Notes: a model not told the origin generated them from the sequence alone. A stretch of 64,000 nucleotides of DNA from Parundibacterium terreum (GCF_014636315.1 NZ_BMED01000001.1:1121941-1185940), one strand, 5' to 3'. Positions 9,152 through 18,053 are shown, numbered from the stretch's first letter. Translations and numbers: made by a program.

Positions 9152-9772
9152 ATGACAGAAAAAACATCGCCCAAAAGCAGAATTTTGTTGGTTGATGATG
9201 ATCAGGTCACCCTAGCCTTGATCAACGGCCTGCTGACCCGTGCCGGTTACGATGTCGTCCAGGTCAAGAGCGCGGAAGATGCACTGCACATTATTTCGGT
9301 GCAGGAACCGGACCTGGCGCTGCTGGATATCAATATGCCCGGCATGTCGGGCCTGGACCTGGCCAGCAGGCTCAAGGAAGAAACCACCGTTGCCTTCATG
9401 TTCCTGTCTGCGACGGCAGATGAAGACATTGTCAGGCAGGCCGTAGAGTACGGTGCTGTCGGCTATCTGGTGAAACCGGTCAATACCGCCAACCTGCTCC
9501 CCACGATAGAAGCCTGCCTGGCCCGCGCAGAAGAAATTCGTGAACTAAGGAAGACCGGTGTGAACCTCACTTCCGCCCTCGCCTCCGGCCGGGAAACCAG
9601 CATGGCGGTGGGATTGCTGATGGCAAAATTTCAATCGGACAGGCACACTGCGTTTGAAGCATTGCGCAGCCACGCCCGCTCCCGCCGCAAGCCGGTCAAT
9701 ATCATCGCCAGCGAATTGCTGCAGGCGGAAGAAACGATCAACCAGTTCAGGCAGCTTTTCAGCGCTAAATAA
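9152..9772 (+). CDS. Response regulator with ANTAR RNA-binding output domain
   Basis: A 206-residue protein. Residues 1-125 are a receiver domain (LLVDDDQ, LLDINMPGMSG, YLVKPVN). The C-terminal ~55 residues match an ANTAR domain: AVGLLMAKFQ, then TAFEALRSHARSRRKP and IIASELLQAEE, a three-helix pattern with conserved alanines and arginines. ANTAR proteins bind paired RNA hairpins and release transcription from attenuation, so this regulator probably acts on an RNA leader rather than a DNA promoter. The start at 9152 is set by AAGGA six bases upstream; longer in-frame versions read through poly-A. It opens a unit with an HD-GYP regulator and a hybrid kinase. Confidence 0.9.
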   Translation: MTEKTSPKSRILLVDDDQVTLALINGLLTRAGYDVVQVKSAEDALHIISVQEPDLALLDINMPGMSGLDLASRLKEETTVAFMFLSATADEDIVRQAVEYGAVGYLVKPVNTANLLPTIEACLARAEEIRELRKTGVNLTSALASGRETSMAVGLLMAKFQSDRHTAFEALRSHARSRRKPVNIIASELLQAEETINQFRQLFSAK

Positions 9773-9804
9773 TCGCTTAAAAAATCGCTTAAAAAATCGC
9801 TTAA
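9773..9804. repeat. 12-bp tandem repeat directly after the ANTAR gene
   Basis: Two full copies of TCGCTTAAAAAA and a partial third (TCGCTTAA) start immediately after the TAA stop codon. They look like slippage products in an AT-rich tail. No function can be assigned. Confidence 0.85.
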
Positions 9805-9815
9805 GCCATAGCCCC

Positions 9816-9843
9816 ATCATCCGGCATCTGCAAACCGGATGAT
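9816..9843 (+). other. Stem-loop with perfect 9-bp stem
   Basis: ATCATCCGG and CCGGATGAT flank a 10-base loop, downstream of the ANTAR gene. No T run follows, so a classical intrinsic terminator is unlikely. A second, less perfect hairpin (GTTAAATCT / AGATTAAC) lies at 9873-9898. The pair resembles a two-hairpin leader, but the loops are longer than the six bases typical of ANTAR targets. Confidence 0.5.
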
Positions 9844-9872
9844 AGGCAAGCAAGACGAAGACACAACGGAAG

Positions 9873-9921
9873 GTTAAATCTTGTTTCACCAGATTAACTT
9901 TCCAGGATTTTCGGCTACTAT
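9873..9921 (+). promoter_or_regulatory. Putative promoter with 15-base upstream box (copy 1)
   Basis: GTTAAATCTTGTTTC at 9873-9887 is followed, 43 bases from its start, by TACTAT (9916-9921), a -10-like hexamer. The same 15 bases with the same 43-base spacing to TACTAT occur at 29275 upstream of the large hybrid kinase. The matching spacing makes a shared activator site plausible. It precedes the HD-GYP regulator gene by about 245 bases. Confidence 0.45.
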
Positions 9922-10165
9922 GAGGCATAGACCTAGCACCGCATCACTCCAGTCTATTCTCATAACCCCCTCCCCGTTATCGAGATGCTATGTCTGTAAG
10001 CCGAATACTGCCGCCTTATCGTCGCGCCCGTCATCGGTCTCCCGGCCTCAACTCCGCCGTTTTTTCCAAATACTGCTTTACATCGCATGATCACGCGGGC
10101 ATCAAAGATGCCGGTTTTTAACATATTGCACTGCGTCATAGCGCGCGGAGTGCCAGGGGAATAAC

Positions 10166-11278
10166 ATGACTAATACTACACATCCCGCAGCAAAATCAGC
10201 CGGCATCGCCGCCTCCATTTCATCTGCAGGCCGCGTATTGATTGTGGATGACAATAGCGTCAACCTGCTGTTGCTGGCCAAGCTGGCAGAATCGGTCACT
10301 GGCACCCCCGCAGTGACGTTTGAAGACCCGGTCAAGGCGGTGGAGTGGTGCAAGGTCAATGAGCCTGACCTGATCCTGGTGGATTTCATGATGCCGAAGA
10401 TGAACGGCCACGATTTCATTCGTGCGATACGCACCTTGCCTTGCTGCGACGACGTGCCTATCGTCATGGTGACGACGGAAAATGAAAAGGCTGTCCGTCA
10501 TGAAGCGCTGGAGATCGGTGCAACAGAATTCCTGGCAAAACCGGTGGATGTTCCCGAATGCCGCAGCCGCATCCGCAATCTATTGGCTCTGCGGCATGCG
10601 CAAAACTTGCTGAGAGATGAAAAGAAACTGCTGCAGTACGAAGTGGAAATCGCCACTGCCGCCATTGTCGAACGGGAGCGCGAATTGATCTTGCGCCTTT
10701 CAAAGGCAGCAGAATTCCGCGACCCAGAGACCGGCGCGCACGTGCAGCGTATGGCCCACTATTCCAAGCTGATTGCAAAACGTCTCGGCATGCCGGCGAG
10801 TTTCCAGCAACTGCTGCTGGAAGCAGCGCCCATGCACGACATAGGCAAGCTGGGCATCCCGGACTACATCTTGCTCAAGCCGGGCAAACTCACTGATGCC
10901 GAAATGGCCATCATGCGCCACCATCCGACAATAGGCGCCAATATCCTGGAAGGCAGCGATATTCCCTTGCTGCAGCTAGGCGAAGAAATCGCCCGCACCC
11001 ACCATGAAAAATTTGACGGCACAGGCTACCCTCTCGGTCTGTCGGGGGAAAATATTCCCCTGTCTGGACGCATAGTCGCGGTTGCAGACGTGTTTGATGC
11101 GCTGAGTTCAGAACGTCCGTACAAAAAAGCATGGTCACCTGAAAGAGCAAAATCCTTTCTGATGGAAAGTGCCGGCACCCATTTTTGCCCCGTCTGCGTC
11201 AACGCTTTCATTGGCGCATGGGACGAGGCAATGGAGATCAAGTCCACATTTACCGACACAGAAACCGTCGGGTACTAG
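10166..11278 (+). CDS. Response regulator with HD-GYP c-di-GMP phosphodiesterase domain
   Basis: A 370-residue protein. A receiver domain covers ~25-145 (IVDDNSVN, LVDFMMPKMNG, FLAKPVD), then a coiled linker, then an HD-GYP domain (~175-350) with GAHVQRM, MHDIGK and HHEKFDGTGYP. All key residues are present. Near the end it has GTHFCPVC where the usual sequence is GTHFDP, and where the other HD-GYP protein at 3924 has GSHFDP; the effect is unknown. A ribosome site AGGGGAA precedes the ATG. The hybrid kinase gene begins 87 bases downstream in the same direction and is the likely phosphodonor. The role is c-di-GMP breakdown controlled by phosphorylation. Confidence 0.93.
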   Translation: MTNTTHPAAKSAGIAASISSAGRVLIVDDNSVNLLLLAKLAESVTGTPAVTFEDPVKAVEWCKVNEPDLILVDFMMPKMNGHDFIRAIRTLPCCDDVPIVMVTTENEKAVRHEALEIGATEFLAKPVDVPECRSRIRNLLALRHAQNLLRDEKKLLQYEVEIATAAIVERERELILRLSKAAEFRDPETGAHVQRMAHYSKLIAKRLGMPASFQQLLLEAAPMHDIGKLGIPDYILLKPGKLTDAEMAIMRHHPTIGANILEGSDIPLLQLGEEIARTHHEKFDGTGYPLGLSGENIPLSGRIVAVADVFDALSSERPYKKAWSPERAKSFLMESAGTHFCPVCVNAFIGAWDEAMEIKSTFTDTETVGY

Positions 11279-11365
11279 ACGGCCCGGCTCTATCGCAATA
11301 AGCCACGCATCGTCTGCAAAGAGAGCAGACAAGCGCTGACAAAAAATATAATCGGAATTCCTCAC

Positions 11366-14300
11366 ATGCAAGTCGCCAGAAAAAGTTTTCGCCACCAGCT
11401 CATCCTGATGTTCGGGCTAGTTCTCGCCTTGGTATGGGCACTGGTAACCTACGAACTGTTCCAGAGCCGCTTGCATTACCTGGCCGAAGCAAACCTGAGA
11501 ACCCGGGTTCAATCGCAGGTCTTTTCCGAATACTCCCAATCCGCGATCCGCCGCATCAACGAAGTATTGCTGGATATACGTGGAGACTGGAAAGGAAGCT
11601 GGCAAGACTATGCAGAGCTGGTGCGCCGCCGGCAGGAGATTTTGAGCGATATCTCTTTTCAGGTCACCATCATAGACAAGGATGGGATCGTGCAATTTTC
11701 CAATTTATCCAAACCCAATACCAGGACCGATCTCAGCCAGCGCGAGCATTTTCTTGTGCATAAAGATGCGCCTGAGCGCGACGCGATGTTTATCAGCACG
11801 CCTGTAAAAGGCAAGATATCCGGAAAATGGTCATTGCAATTCACCCGCCCGATTATGAGTGAGGGTAGGTTCAATGGGGTACTGGTGGTGTCCGTCAGCC
11901 CCGAACAATTTACCGCACTGGCCGGAAAATTAAATTTGAATGGAGATGGTGTAGTGACCGTACTCAATGACGGCGGAATCGTGATGGCTCGCTTCCCCTA
12001 TGTGGAAGCGGCGCTGGGCAAGCCAATTGACGCCGCTTTCCTGGCCGGCTCACCGGCTCCCTCAACCGGCAATTTCCAGAGAGTCGCGGCCGTTGACGGT
12101 GTTGAGCGCATCTACGGATTCAGCCGCCTTCCTGAGTATCACCTGAATTTCATCGTCGGCGAATCCTTGTCCAGCGTGATGGCGCCTTATCACGCACATA
12201 GAAACGACGTATTGATCGTGGCCAGTGCCATCAGCATAAGTGCTCTCTTCCTGTTTGCGCTGTTATTCCGGGCATTGATCGCCCGAGACAATATTCAGCA
12301 AAAGCTGTCGGAACGGGAAGCCACCTTGCGCCAGTCGCAAGAGATCGGGCGGATAGGCAGCTACTCAATGGATGTCAGCACCCGGCAGCTTACCTGGTCG
12401 CATGCGATGGATGAGATTTTGGGTCTGCCTGCAGGATTCAATCATTCGTATCAGGAACTCAGAAAAATCTTGCATCCGGATGATCTTGAAGCGGTAGAGA
12501 CAGCAATCGCCGGCGCCATGCGCGAACAAGGCAAGTTCAATTACGAGTTCAGGATAATCCGGCCTATCGACGGCAAGGAATGCTGGATACAGGCGTTCGG
12601 CCAGTTTGATCACAATGCTGAGCACAACAGTAATTGTGTGGTTGGCATTATTCAGGACACTACCCAGCGCAAGCGGCATGAAGAAGAGCTGACGCACGCC
12701 AAGGAACTGGCCGAAACGGCCAACGTTGCCAAGAGCCTTTTCCTGGCATCGATGTCGCATGAGATCAGAACGCCGATGAACGGCATCCTGGGTATGACGG
12801 AACTGGCGCTGGACACAGAACTGGACCGCGAACAGCGCCAGTATCTGAGCCTGATCAAATCTTCCGCCGACTCACTATTGGTGATCATTGACGACATCCT
12901 GGATTCCTCCAAGATAGAGGCTGGAAAACTTGCCTTGGAAAACGCGCCTTTCGAGCTCTCTGCCATGCTGGGAGATGCGATCAAGGCACTGGAAATCCAG
13001 GCCGAGCAAAAAGGCCTGGAACTGATCGCCGATATCGACGTCGGCAATTTCAATCATCTTAACGGCGACGCCGGTAGGCTGAAACAAATTTTTGTCAACA
13101 TCGTTGGCAATGGCATCAAGTTTACGGAAACCGGCGAGGTCATGATCCAGGTCCGGCATGAGGAAACCATGGGGGGCGATGTCCTGTTGCATTTCAAGGT
13201 TACCGATACCGGCATAGGCATCCCGGCTGACAAAATCGCATCCATCTTTGAAACTTTCTCGCAGGCGGACAATTCCATTACCCGGAAATATGGCGGCACC
13301 GGCTTGGGGCTATCCATATCGTCGCGGCTGGTGGACCTGATGCAGGGAAGTATATGGGTAGAGAGCGAACTGGGACGAGGCAGCACCTTCAACTTCAGCG
13401 TCCGGATGAAAAAAGGTGCAGAAGCAGTGTACCTGAAAAAAGACCAAGCCCTGCCGAATCTGCGCGTGCTGATCGTGGACGACAACACCACCAATCTCCA
13501 GTTTCTCAATGACTGTTTCGTCAGGATGGGCATGTCGGCAGTGTGCACAGAAAATGGCGAAAGCGCATTCAACGAGATACAGCGCGCGCAAAAGGCCGGA
13601 GCGCCGTACGATCTTATCTTGCTGGACGCGCACATGCCGGGCATGGACGGCTTCGCCGTTCAGGAAAAAATACGGACCTTGTTGCCAGAATCGCCATCAC
13701 TGGTGATGATGATGACTTCAGCGGGATCACGCGGAGATGCCGACCGCTGCCGAGCCCTGGAAGTGGATGTGTATATGCAAAAACCTATCATCTACGGAGA
13801 TTTAAAGTCCGCCCTGTGCCGCGCACTCAATCTGGGCCAGGCGGAAAACCCGGCATCTCCTGCCGCCCAGGCATCCCGCGTGGCGCAACTCAGGCTTTCC
13901 ATACTGCTGGTGGAAGACAATGTGATCAACCAGCGTCTCGCGGTGAGGATACTGGAGAAATCCGGCCATCAAGTTACGGTCTGCGAGAACGGTGCCGAAG
14001 CCTTAAGCGCGTTGGAAAAGGATCATGTCGATCTGATACTGATGGATATGCAAATGCCCGTCATGGACGGCATAGAGGCAACACTGGCCATCCGCGCGCG
14101 GGAGTTGATTCAAGGGGGCCATGTGCCTATTGTCGCGATGACAGCCAATGTGATGGCGGGCGATCGCGAGCGCTGCTTGCAGGCCGGCATGGACGACTAC
14201 ATCTCAAAACCGATACAGGCTGGAAAACTGATGGATTGCATCGCTTCGCTGTTTGCTGCTCGCAGTGAAAACCCAGCATCCTCTACTGCCGCCCGGGATG

Positions 14301-14659
14301 CACTCTCCGCATCCGCCGCATTTGATTATGGCAGGGCAATCGCCAATACCGATAAGGTAGTCCTGGATATCGTGGGAAAACTGGCATCGGACAAGATACC
14401 TGGCTATGTGTCTGACATCGGCGATGCGCTCACAACTGGAAATGCCAATGCCGTATACAGGGCCGCACATACCTTAAAGGGCGTGGTCGGTTACTTCTGT
14501 GCGGCGCCTTTAGTAAAGGCAACAGAGAACATAGAGACTTGTGCCACGCGAGGCGATCTGGAAGATGCGCAGCGTTATTTTGAATCCCTGCAGAGCGAAG
14601 TGCAGAGATTTTTGCCACACTTGGACGCAATCCTGCAGAGAAACGTTCCAAGCCAATGA
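11366..14659 (+). CDS. Hybrid sensor histidine kinase (Cache-PAS-HisKA-HATPase-REC-REC-HPt)
   Basis: 1097 residues. A membrane helix (~14-32), an extracytoplasmic Cache-like sensor (~35-280) and a second helix (~283-302) are followed by a PAS_3-type domain (~318-430). HisKA carries its histidine in MSHEIRTPMNG near 464. HATPase_c has GTGLGLSISSR near ~645. Two receiver domains follow (~698-820 with LLDAHMPGMDG; ~845-965 with LMDMQMPVMDG), then an HPt domain with AHTLKGVVGYF near 1034. The layout mirrors the kinase at 4922, but the two are not near-identical. It probably drives the HD-GYP regulator just upstream and possibly the REC-ANTAR protein. Confidence 0.93.
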   Translation: MQVARKSFRHQLILMFGLVLALVWALVTYELFQSRLHYLAEANLRTRVQSQVFSEYSQSAIRRINEVLLDIRGDWKGSWQDYAELVRRRQEILSDISFQVTIIDKDGIVQFSNLSKPNTRTDLSQREHFLVHKDAPERDAMFISTPVKGKISGKWSLQFTRPIMSEGRFNGVLVVSVSPEQFTALAGKLNLNGDGVVTVLNDGGIVMARFPYVEAALGKPIDAAFLAGSPAPSTGNFQRVAAVDGVERIYGFSRLPEYHLNFIVGESLSSVMAPYHAHRNDVLIVASAISISALFLFALLFRALIARDNIQQKLSEREATLRQSQEIGRIGSYSMDVSTRQLTWSHAMDEILGLPAGFNHSYQELRKILHPDDLEAVETAIAGAMREQGKFNYEFRIIRPIDGKECWIQAFGQFDHNAEHNSNCVVGIIQDTTQRKRHEEELTHAKELAETANVAKSLFLASMSHEIRTPMNGILGMTELALDTELDREQRQYLSLIKSSADSLLVIIDDILDSSKIEAGKLALENAPFELSAMLGDAIKALEIQAEQKGLELIADIDVGNFNHLNGDAGRLKQIFVNIVGNGIKFTETGEVMIQVRHEETMGGDVLLHFKVTDTGIGIPADKIASIFETFSQADNSITRKYGGTGLGLSISSRLVDLMQGSIWVESELGRGSTFNFSVRMKKGAEAVYLKKDQALPNLRVLIVDDNTTNLQFLNDCFVRMGMSAVCTENGESAFNEIQRAQKAGAPYDLILLDAHMPGMDGFAVQEKIRTLLPESPSLVMMMTSAGSRGDADRCRALEVDVYMQKPIIYGDLKSALCRALNLGQAENPASPAAQASRVAQLRLSILLVEDNVINQRLAVRILEKSGHQVTVCENGAEALSALEKDHVDLILMDMQMPVMDGIEATLAIRARELIQGGHVPIVAMTANVMAGDRERCLQAGMDDYISKPIQAGKLMDCIASLFAARSENPASSTAARDALSASAAFDYGRAIANTDKVVLDIVGKLASDKIPGYVSDIGDALTTGNANAVYRAAHTLKGVVGYFCAAPLVKATENIETCATRGDLEDAQRYFESLQSEVQRFLPHLDAILQRNVPSQ

Positions 14660-15021
14660 GCACTCGCACCGCCAGACCCTGCTGCCATATGAGCGATACC
14701 TCGTGTGCAGGCTTCAATTGTAGAGAATCGTTAAATACCGAAAGAAATCAATTTCTAAGTGGAAATATTGGACTATGATGGAATCTGAAACAGCGATTCA
14801 TATCATAGCTTGTTTCGCGGTGTAACCTCAGCCCGTTATACCGCCACGTTTTACCGCATTTCCCCGACCGCCCTTTATCCTGCCGGTCAGCCTACCCAGT
14901 CGGCCCAAGCCCGCCGCGCCTTTCATCTTTTTAACTATCTTTACCGCGCCACAACCTGCGCGGCTTTAGTCAATCTGCGCCCCACGTCCAGAGATGTCGG
15001 CGCACTTAACCAGGATAAAAA
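14660..15021. other. Promoter-bearing intergenic region before the chemotaxis genes
   Basis: About 360 bases without a supported gene. GTTAAAT at 14730 is followed 41 bases later by GACTAT at 14771, a partial echo of the box at 9873 and 29275, but only 7 of 15 bases match and the spacing differs by two. I list it only as a possible relative. A ribosome-site-like AGGA precedes the CheW start. Confidence 0.4.
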
Positions 15022-15576
15022 ATGGCTACCATCGACAACACCGCTTCATTACAGCTTGGCTACACACAAGAGTTTCTCGCCTTTACCTTGGGCAGCGAAG
15101 AATACGGAATAGATATCCAGAAAGTGCAAGAGCTGCGCAAATACGAAGGCGTGACCCACATTGCAGATGCACCTGCGTTTTTCAAAGGCGTGTCCAACCT
15201 GCGCGGGAACATCGTGCCGATACTCGACCTGCGCATCAAACTCAACGTGGGAGAGCCGAGCTACGACCATTTCACCGTGGTGATCATCGTGAATGTGCAA
15301 GGGCAGACTGTTGGCGTGGTAGTAGACGGCGTCACGGATGTCGTGGCCTTTACACCCGCCGAGATCAAGATCTCCCCCAAAACCTACGGCGTCGATACCG
15401 ACTACATGCTGGGCATAGGGATCAAAGACCAGCGCATGGTGATTCTCACCGAGGTGGAAAAACTGGTGTCCACCGACGCTTTGGCATCTCTCAAAAAAAT
15501 GGGTAATTCTCAAGACAGCCGCCAACAGGAATGCTTTCGCAATTCTGATCTTACGCCGGCTTCCCAAGAACTTTGA
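15022..15576 (+). CDS. cheW: Chemotaxis coupling protein CheW
   Basis: A 184-residue protein covering a full CheW fold: FTLGSEEYGIDIQKVQEL (~20-37), the turn SNLRGNIVPILDLR (~58-71), and VVVDGVTDVVAFTPAEI further on. CheW bridges chemoreceptors and the kinase CheA in the membrane-bound array. It lies 67 bases upstream of a chemoreceptor gene in the same direction, so the two form a receptor/coupler pair. No cheA, cheR, cheB or cheY cluster is in the window, so this pair must join an array encoded elsewhere. The last 25 residues (SQDSRQQEC onward) extend past the usual fold and are polar. Confidence 0.93.
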   Translation: MATIDNTASLQLGYTQEFLAFTLGSEEYGIDIQKVQELRKYEGVTHIADAPAFFKGVSNLRGNIVPILDLRIKLNVGEPSYDHFTVVIIVNVQGQTVGVVVDGVTDVVAFTPAEIKISPKTYGVDTDYMLGIGIKDQRMVILTEVEKLVSTDALASLKKMGNSQDSRQQECFRNSDLTPASQEL

Positions 15577-15643
15577 TCTCACACAGAACTATGCTTTTTT
15601 TCCTCAAAAGCAGTGAAAAATTACATTTAGAAAGACAATCAAA

Positions 15644-17359
15644 ATGAAAATCGCAAACTTGAAAATAGGTACTCGCCTCGGTCTGGGATTTGGCCTGATC
15701 CTCTTGATGTTGAGCTGCGTCGCTGCTGTCGGCATTAGCGTCATGAGCCGCACCAACAGCGCAATGCATCACATCACAGACGTCAATGTAGCAAAAATGC
15801 AGTTACTGGAAGACATGAGCAGCTCTGTGCATATCGTCGCCAGGGTCATGCGAACTATGGCCCTGGTAGAGGACAAAGCTATTTTCGACGAGCAGAAAAA
15901 AAAGATAACTGCAGCTCGTGAAAAATATGATGCTTCGTTTAAATCCTTACAAAATATGCCGTTGGACGAAGCAGGAAAAACCTTTGTCAGCCAGCTCGCT
16001 GCTGAGCATGACACTGTACGTCCTGTCAATAATCATTTTATCGAATTGTCAGCAACGGACAAGCAAGCTGCACTAAAGGTATTGCTGAACGAAGTTATGC
16101 CTCTTAACCAAAAGTGGTTGGATTCTTTACAAGAATTCGTTGATCTTCAACGGTCAAAGAACAGGAAAGAAGAAGAACTGGCATCTTCCTCTTACGAATC
16201 CGGCCTCATTGCAATGCTGGTGTTAGCCTTGTCAGCGATTTGTATAGGTGTTTTTGTAGCATGGTATAGCACTAGGTCCATAACCCGTCCTTTGATTGCG
16301 GCCGTAGCAATTGCGAAGACTGTCGCCGCCGGAGACTTGACAAGTGACATCCAGATAACGTCAACCGATGAGACCGGTCAACTGCTGCTGGCGCTCAAAG
16401 AAATGAACTCAAGCCTGCTGAATATTGTTGCGCAAGTTCGCATGGGCACCGACGAGATGGCAACTGCGTCTGGACAGATCGCAGCGGGTAATCTTGATCT
16501 TTCGTCCAGAACCGAAGAACAGGCAAGCTCCCTGGAAGAAACCGCGTCGTCAATGGAAGAACTGACAAGCACCGTAAAACACAACGCCGACAATGCCAGC
16601 CAGGCCAGCCAGCTTGCATCCAACGCATCTGAAACCGCAGTACGGGGCGGCGCTGTGGTATCGCAAGTAGTGGACACCATGGGCTCCATTCATGAATCTT
16701 CAAAGAAGATCGTCGATATCATCAGCGTCATTGACGGTATTGCTTTCCAGACCAATATCCTGGCCCTGAATGCCGCCGTCGAGGCAGCCAGGGCTGGCGA
16801 ACAAGGACGCGGTTTTGCCGTGGTAGCGACCGAGGTGCGCAACCTGGCACAACGTAGCGCCACAGCAGCCAAGGAAATCAAACTCCTGATCAACGATTCC
16901 GTTGAAAAGGTTGCGACCGGCAGCAAACTGGTCCAACAGGCAGGCACGACCATGGATGATGTGGTGCACAGCGTTAAGCAAGTGAACGACATCATTACAG
17001 AGATCACTGCCGCCGGCCGCGAACAAGCTTCCGGCATCGACCAGATCAATTCAGCAGTCGCACAGATGGACCAAGTGACGCAACAAAATGCTTCGCTGGT
17101 GGAAGAAGCTGCTGCTGCAGCAGAATCCTTGCAGGACCAGGCAGCTACGCTGGCACGCCTCGTCAGCGTGTTCAAGGTGGATACCAATGAGGTCAGACAG
17201 CAGACGGCAACTGCTGCTCCTGTACGTCTTGTGACCGTGAAATCCAGCCCAGGCAAAAGCAGCGGCTTCGCCCGTCGTCCCGCACTAACTATGATCAAGG
17301 CCTCCCCTGCCAAGGCTGTCAGCAATGGCGCTGACAACGGCTCCTGGGAAGAATTTTAA
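15644..17359 (+). CDS. Methyl-accepting chemotaxis protein
   Basis: 571 residues with the classical receptor layout: helix TM1 (~12-34), a four-helix-bundle periplasmic domain (~35-190), TM2 (~191-213), a HAMP domain (~214-266) and a long signalling hairpin. The hairpin tip shows IAFQTNILALNAAVEAARAG and RNLAQRSATAAKEIK. The C-terminus ends GSWEEF, similar to the NWETF-type pentapeptide that tethers CheR and CheB, so it is probably a high-abundance, well-methylated receptor. The ligand is unknown. It follows cheW in the same direction. Confidence 0.95.
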   Translation: MKIANLKIGTRLGLGFGLILLMLSCVAAVGISVMSRTNSAMHHITDVNVAKMQLLEDMSSSVHIVARVMRTMALVEDKAIFDEQKKKITAAREKYDASFKSLQNMPLDEAGKTFVSQLAAEHDTVRPVNNHFIELSATDKQAALKVLLNEVMPLNQKWLDSLQEFVDLQRSKNRKEEELASSSYESGLIAMLVLALSAICIGVFVAWYSTRSITRPLIAAVAIAKTVAAGDLTSDIQITSTDETGQLLLALKEMNSSLLNIVAQVRMGTDEMATASGQIAAGNLDLSSRTEEQASSLEETASSMEELTSTVKHNADNASQASQLASNASETAVRGGAVVSQVVDTMGSIHESSKKIVDIISVIDGIAFQTNILALNAAVEAARAGEQGRGFAVVATEVRNLAQRSATAAKEIKLLINDSVEKVATGSKLVQQAGTTMDDVVHSVKQVNDIITEITAAGREQASGIDQINSAVAQMDQVTQQNASLVEEAAAAAESLQDQAATLARLVSVFKVDTNEVRQQTATAAPVRLVTVKSSPGKSSGFARRPALTMIKASPAKAVSNGADNGSWEEF

Positions 17360-17381
17360 GTTTAAAGATTTAGAGCGCGAT

Positions 17382-17429
17382 GAACCATGTGTTGGTCCTG
17401 CGCAGCGTAATGCGGCGCAGGACAGGTTC
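17382..17429 (+). terminator. Possible terminator hairpin after the chemoreceptor gene
   Basis: GTCCTGCGC (17395-17403) and GCGCAGGAC (17415-17423) make a perfect 9-bp stem, extended outward by GAACC / GGTTC. It starts about 20 bases past the stop codon. There is no T run, so it may work only with other factors. Confidence 0.45.
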
Positions 17430-17488
17430 CCAAAACTGGGCACCAACGGCATTCATCTCATACGTGATAAGAATTTTAGGATTTTATC

Positions 17489-17818
17489 GTGATAAAGAAA
17501 ATTTTTCTAAAGCCCAGGAATTGGGAAAAGGCAGGTGCGTTTCTCTGCGCCTCGGAACCTCATCGCTTCTTTGATCTGGCGGCGGCAATGGAGTTTCTCA
17601 AGCGCGCCGTACTCAGAAGACTGCAAGACGCTACACGTTTGGATCAACACACGGAGTATGGCGATAAAGACCTCCCGTTTTGGCAACATGGCAAGGTCCT
17701 GGCCTGTTTCAAATCGAGTTTCAGCCTGTCGTCACTTGGAAAAACAGAGCGGACAACTATTTCATTTTGGGTAGAATTTGAAGGGGACGAACGTCCGCCT
17801 ACAGAAGTATATTTTTAG
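17489..17818 (+). CDS. Hypothetical protein, 109 residues
   Basis: A small open frame starting with GTG, with AGGA about eight bases upstream. The product has a basic N-terminus (MIKKIFLKPRNWEK) and a mixed, globular-looking composition with a C-terminal SFWVEFEGDERPPTEVYF. There is no signal peptide and no membrane helix. I do not recognise a family. It lies between the chemotaxis pair and a repeat region; a gene is more likely than not because the composition is balanced and the frame ends cleanly, but no homologue is in mind. Confidence 0.45.
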   Translation: MIKKIFLKPRNWEKAGAFLCASEPHRFFDLAAAMEFLKRAVLRRLQDATRLDQHTEYGDKDLPFWQHGKVLACFKSSFSLSSLGKTERTTISFWVEFEGDERPPTEVYF

Positions 17819-17852
17819 AACTCGTTTTATCAATAGAAGCGAGTGCGAAGCG

Positions 17853-18045
17853 GTGAAGCAGGGGTTTCGGACGGCATGCCGTCAGCCTGCGTAACGGCAC
17901 GGCCTTGCAAGGCCGTGCTCCCTCCCTATAGGGACACAGGGTGAAGCAGGGGTTTCGGACGGCATGCCGTCAGCCTGCGTAACGGCATGGCCTTGCAAGG
18001 CCGTGCTCCCTCCCTATAGGGGCACAGGGTGTAGCAAGGTTTCAG
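17853..18045. repeat. 88-bp tandem repeat, two copies plus a partial third
   Basis: Copies at 17853-17940 and 17941-18028 differ at very few positions, followed by about 17 bases of a third. Each unit holds two perfect palindromes, GACGGCATGCCGTC and CACGGCCTTGCAAGGCCGTG (the second one has one changed base in copy 2). The structure suggests a mobile or recombination-prone palindromic repeat. No gene is present from 17819 to 18234. Confidence 0.9.
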
Positions 18046-18053
18046 ATAATATC

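Noticed and set aside
9816..9898. Classical ANTAR two-hairpin target
   Set aside because: Loops are 9-10 bases rather than six and the A1/G4 loop pattern is absent. Kept only as a low-interest lead.
14810..15112. Plus-strand open frame before cheW
   Set aside because: It overlaps the cheW start in another frame, has a biased composition and no ribosome site.
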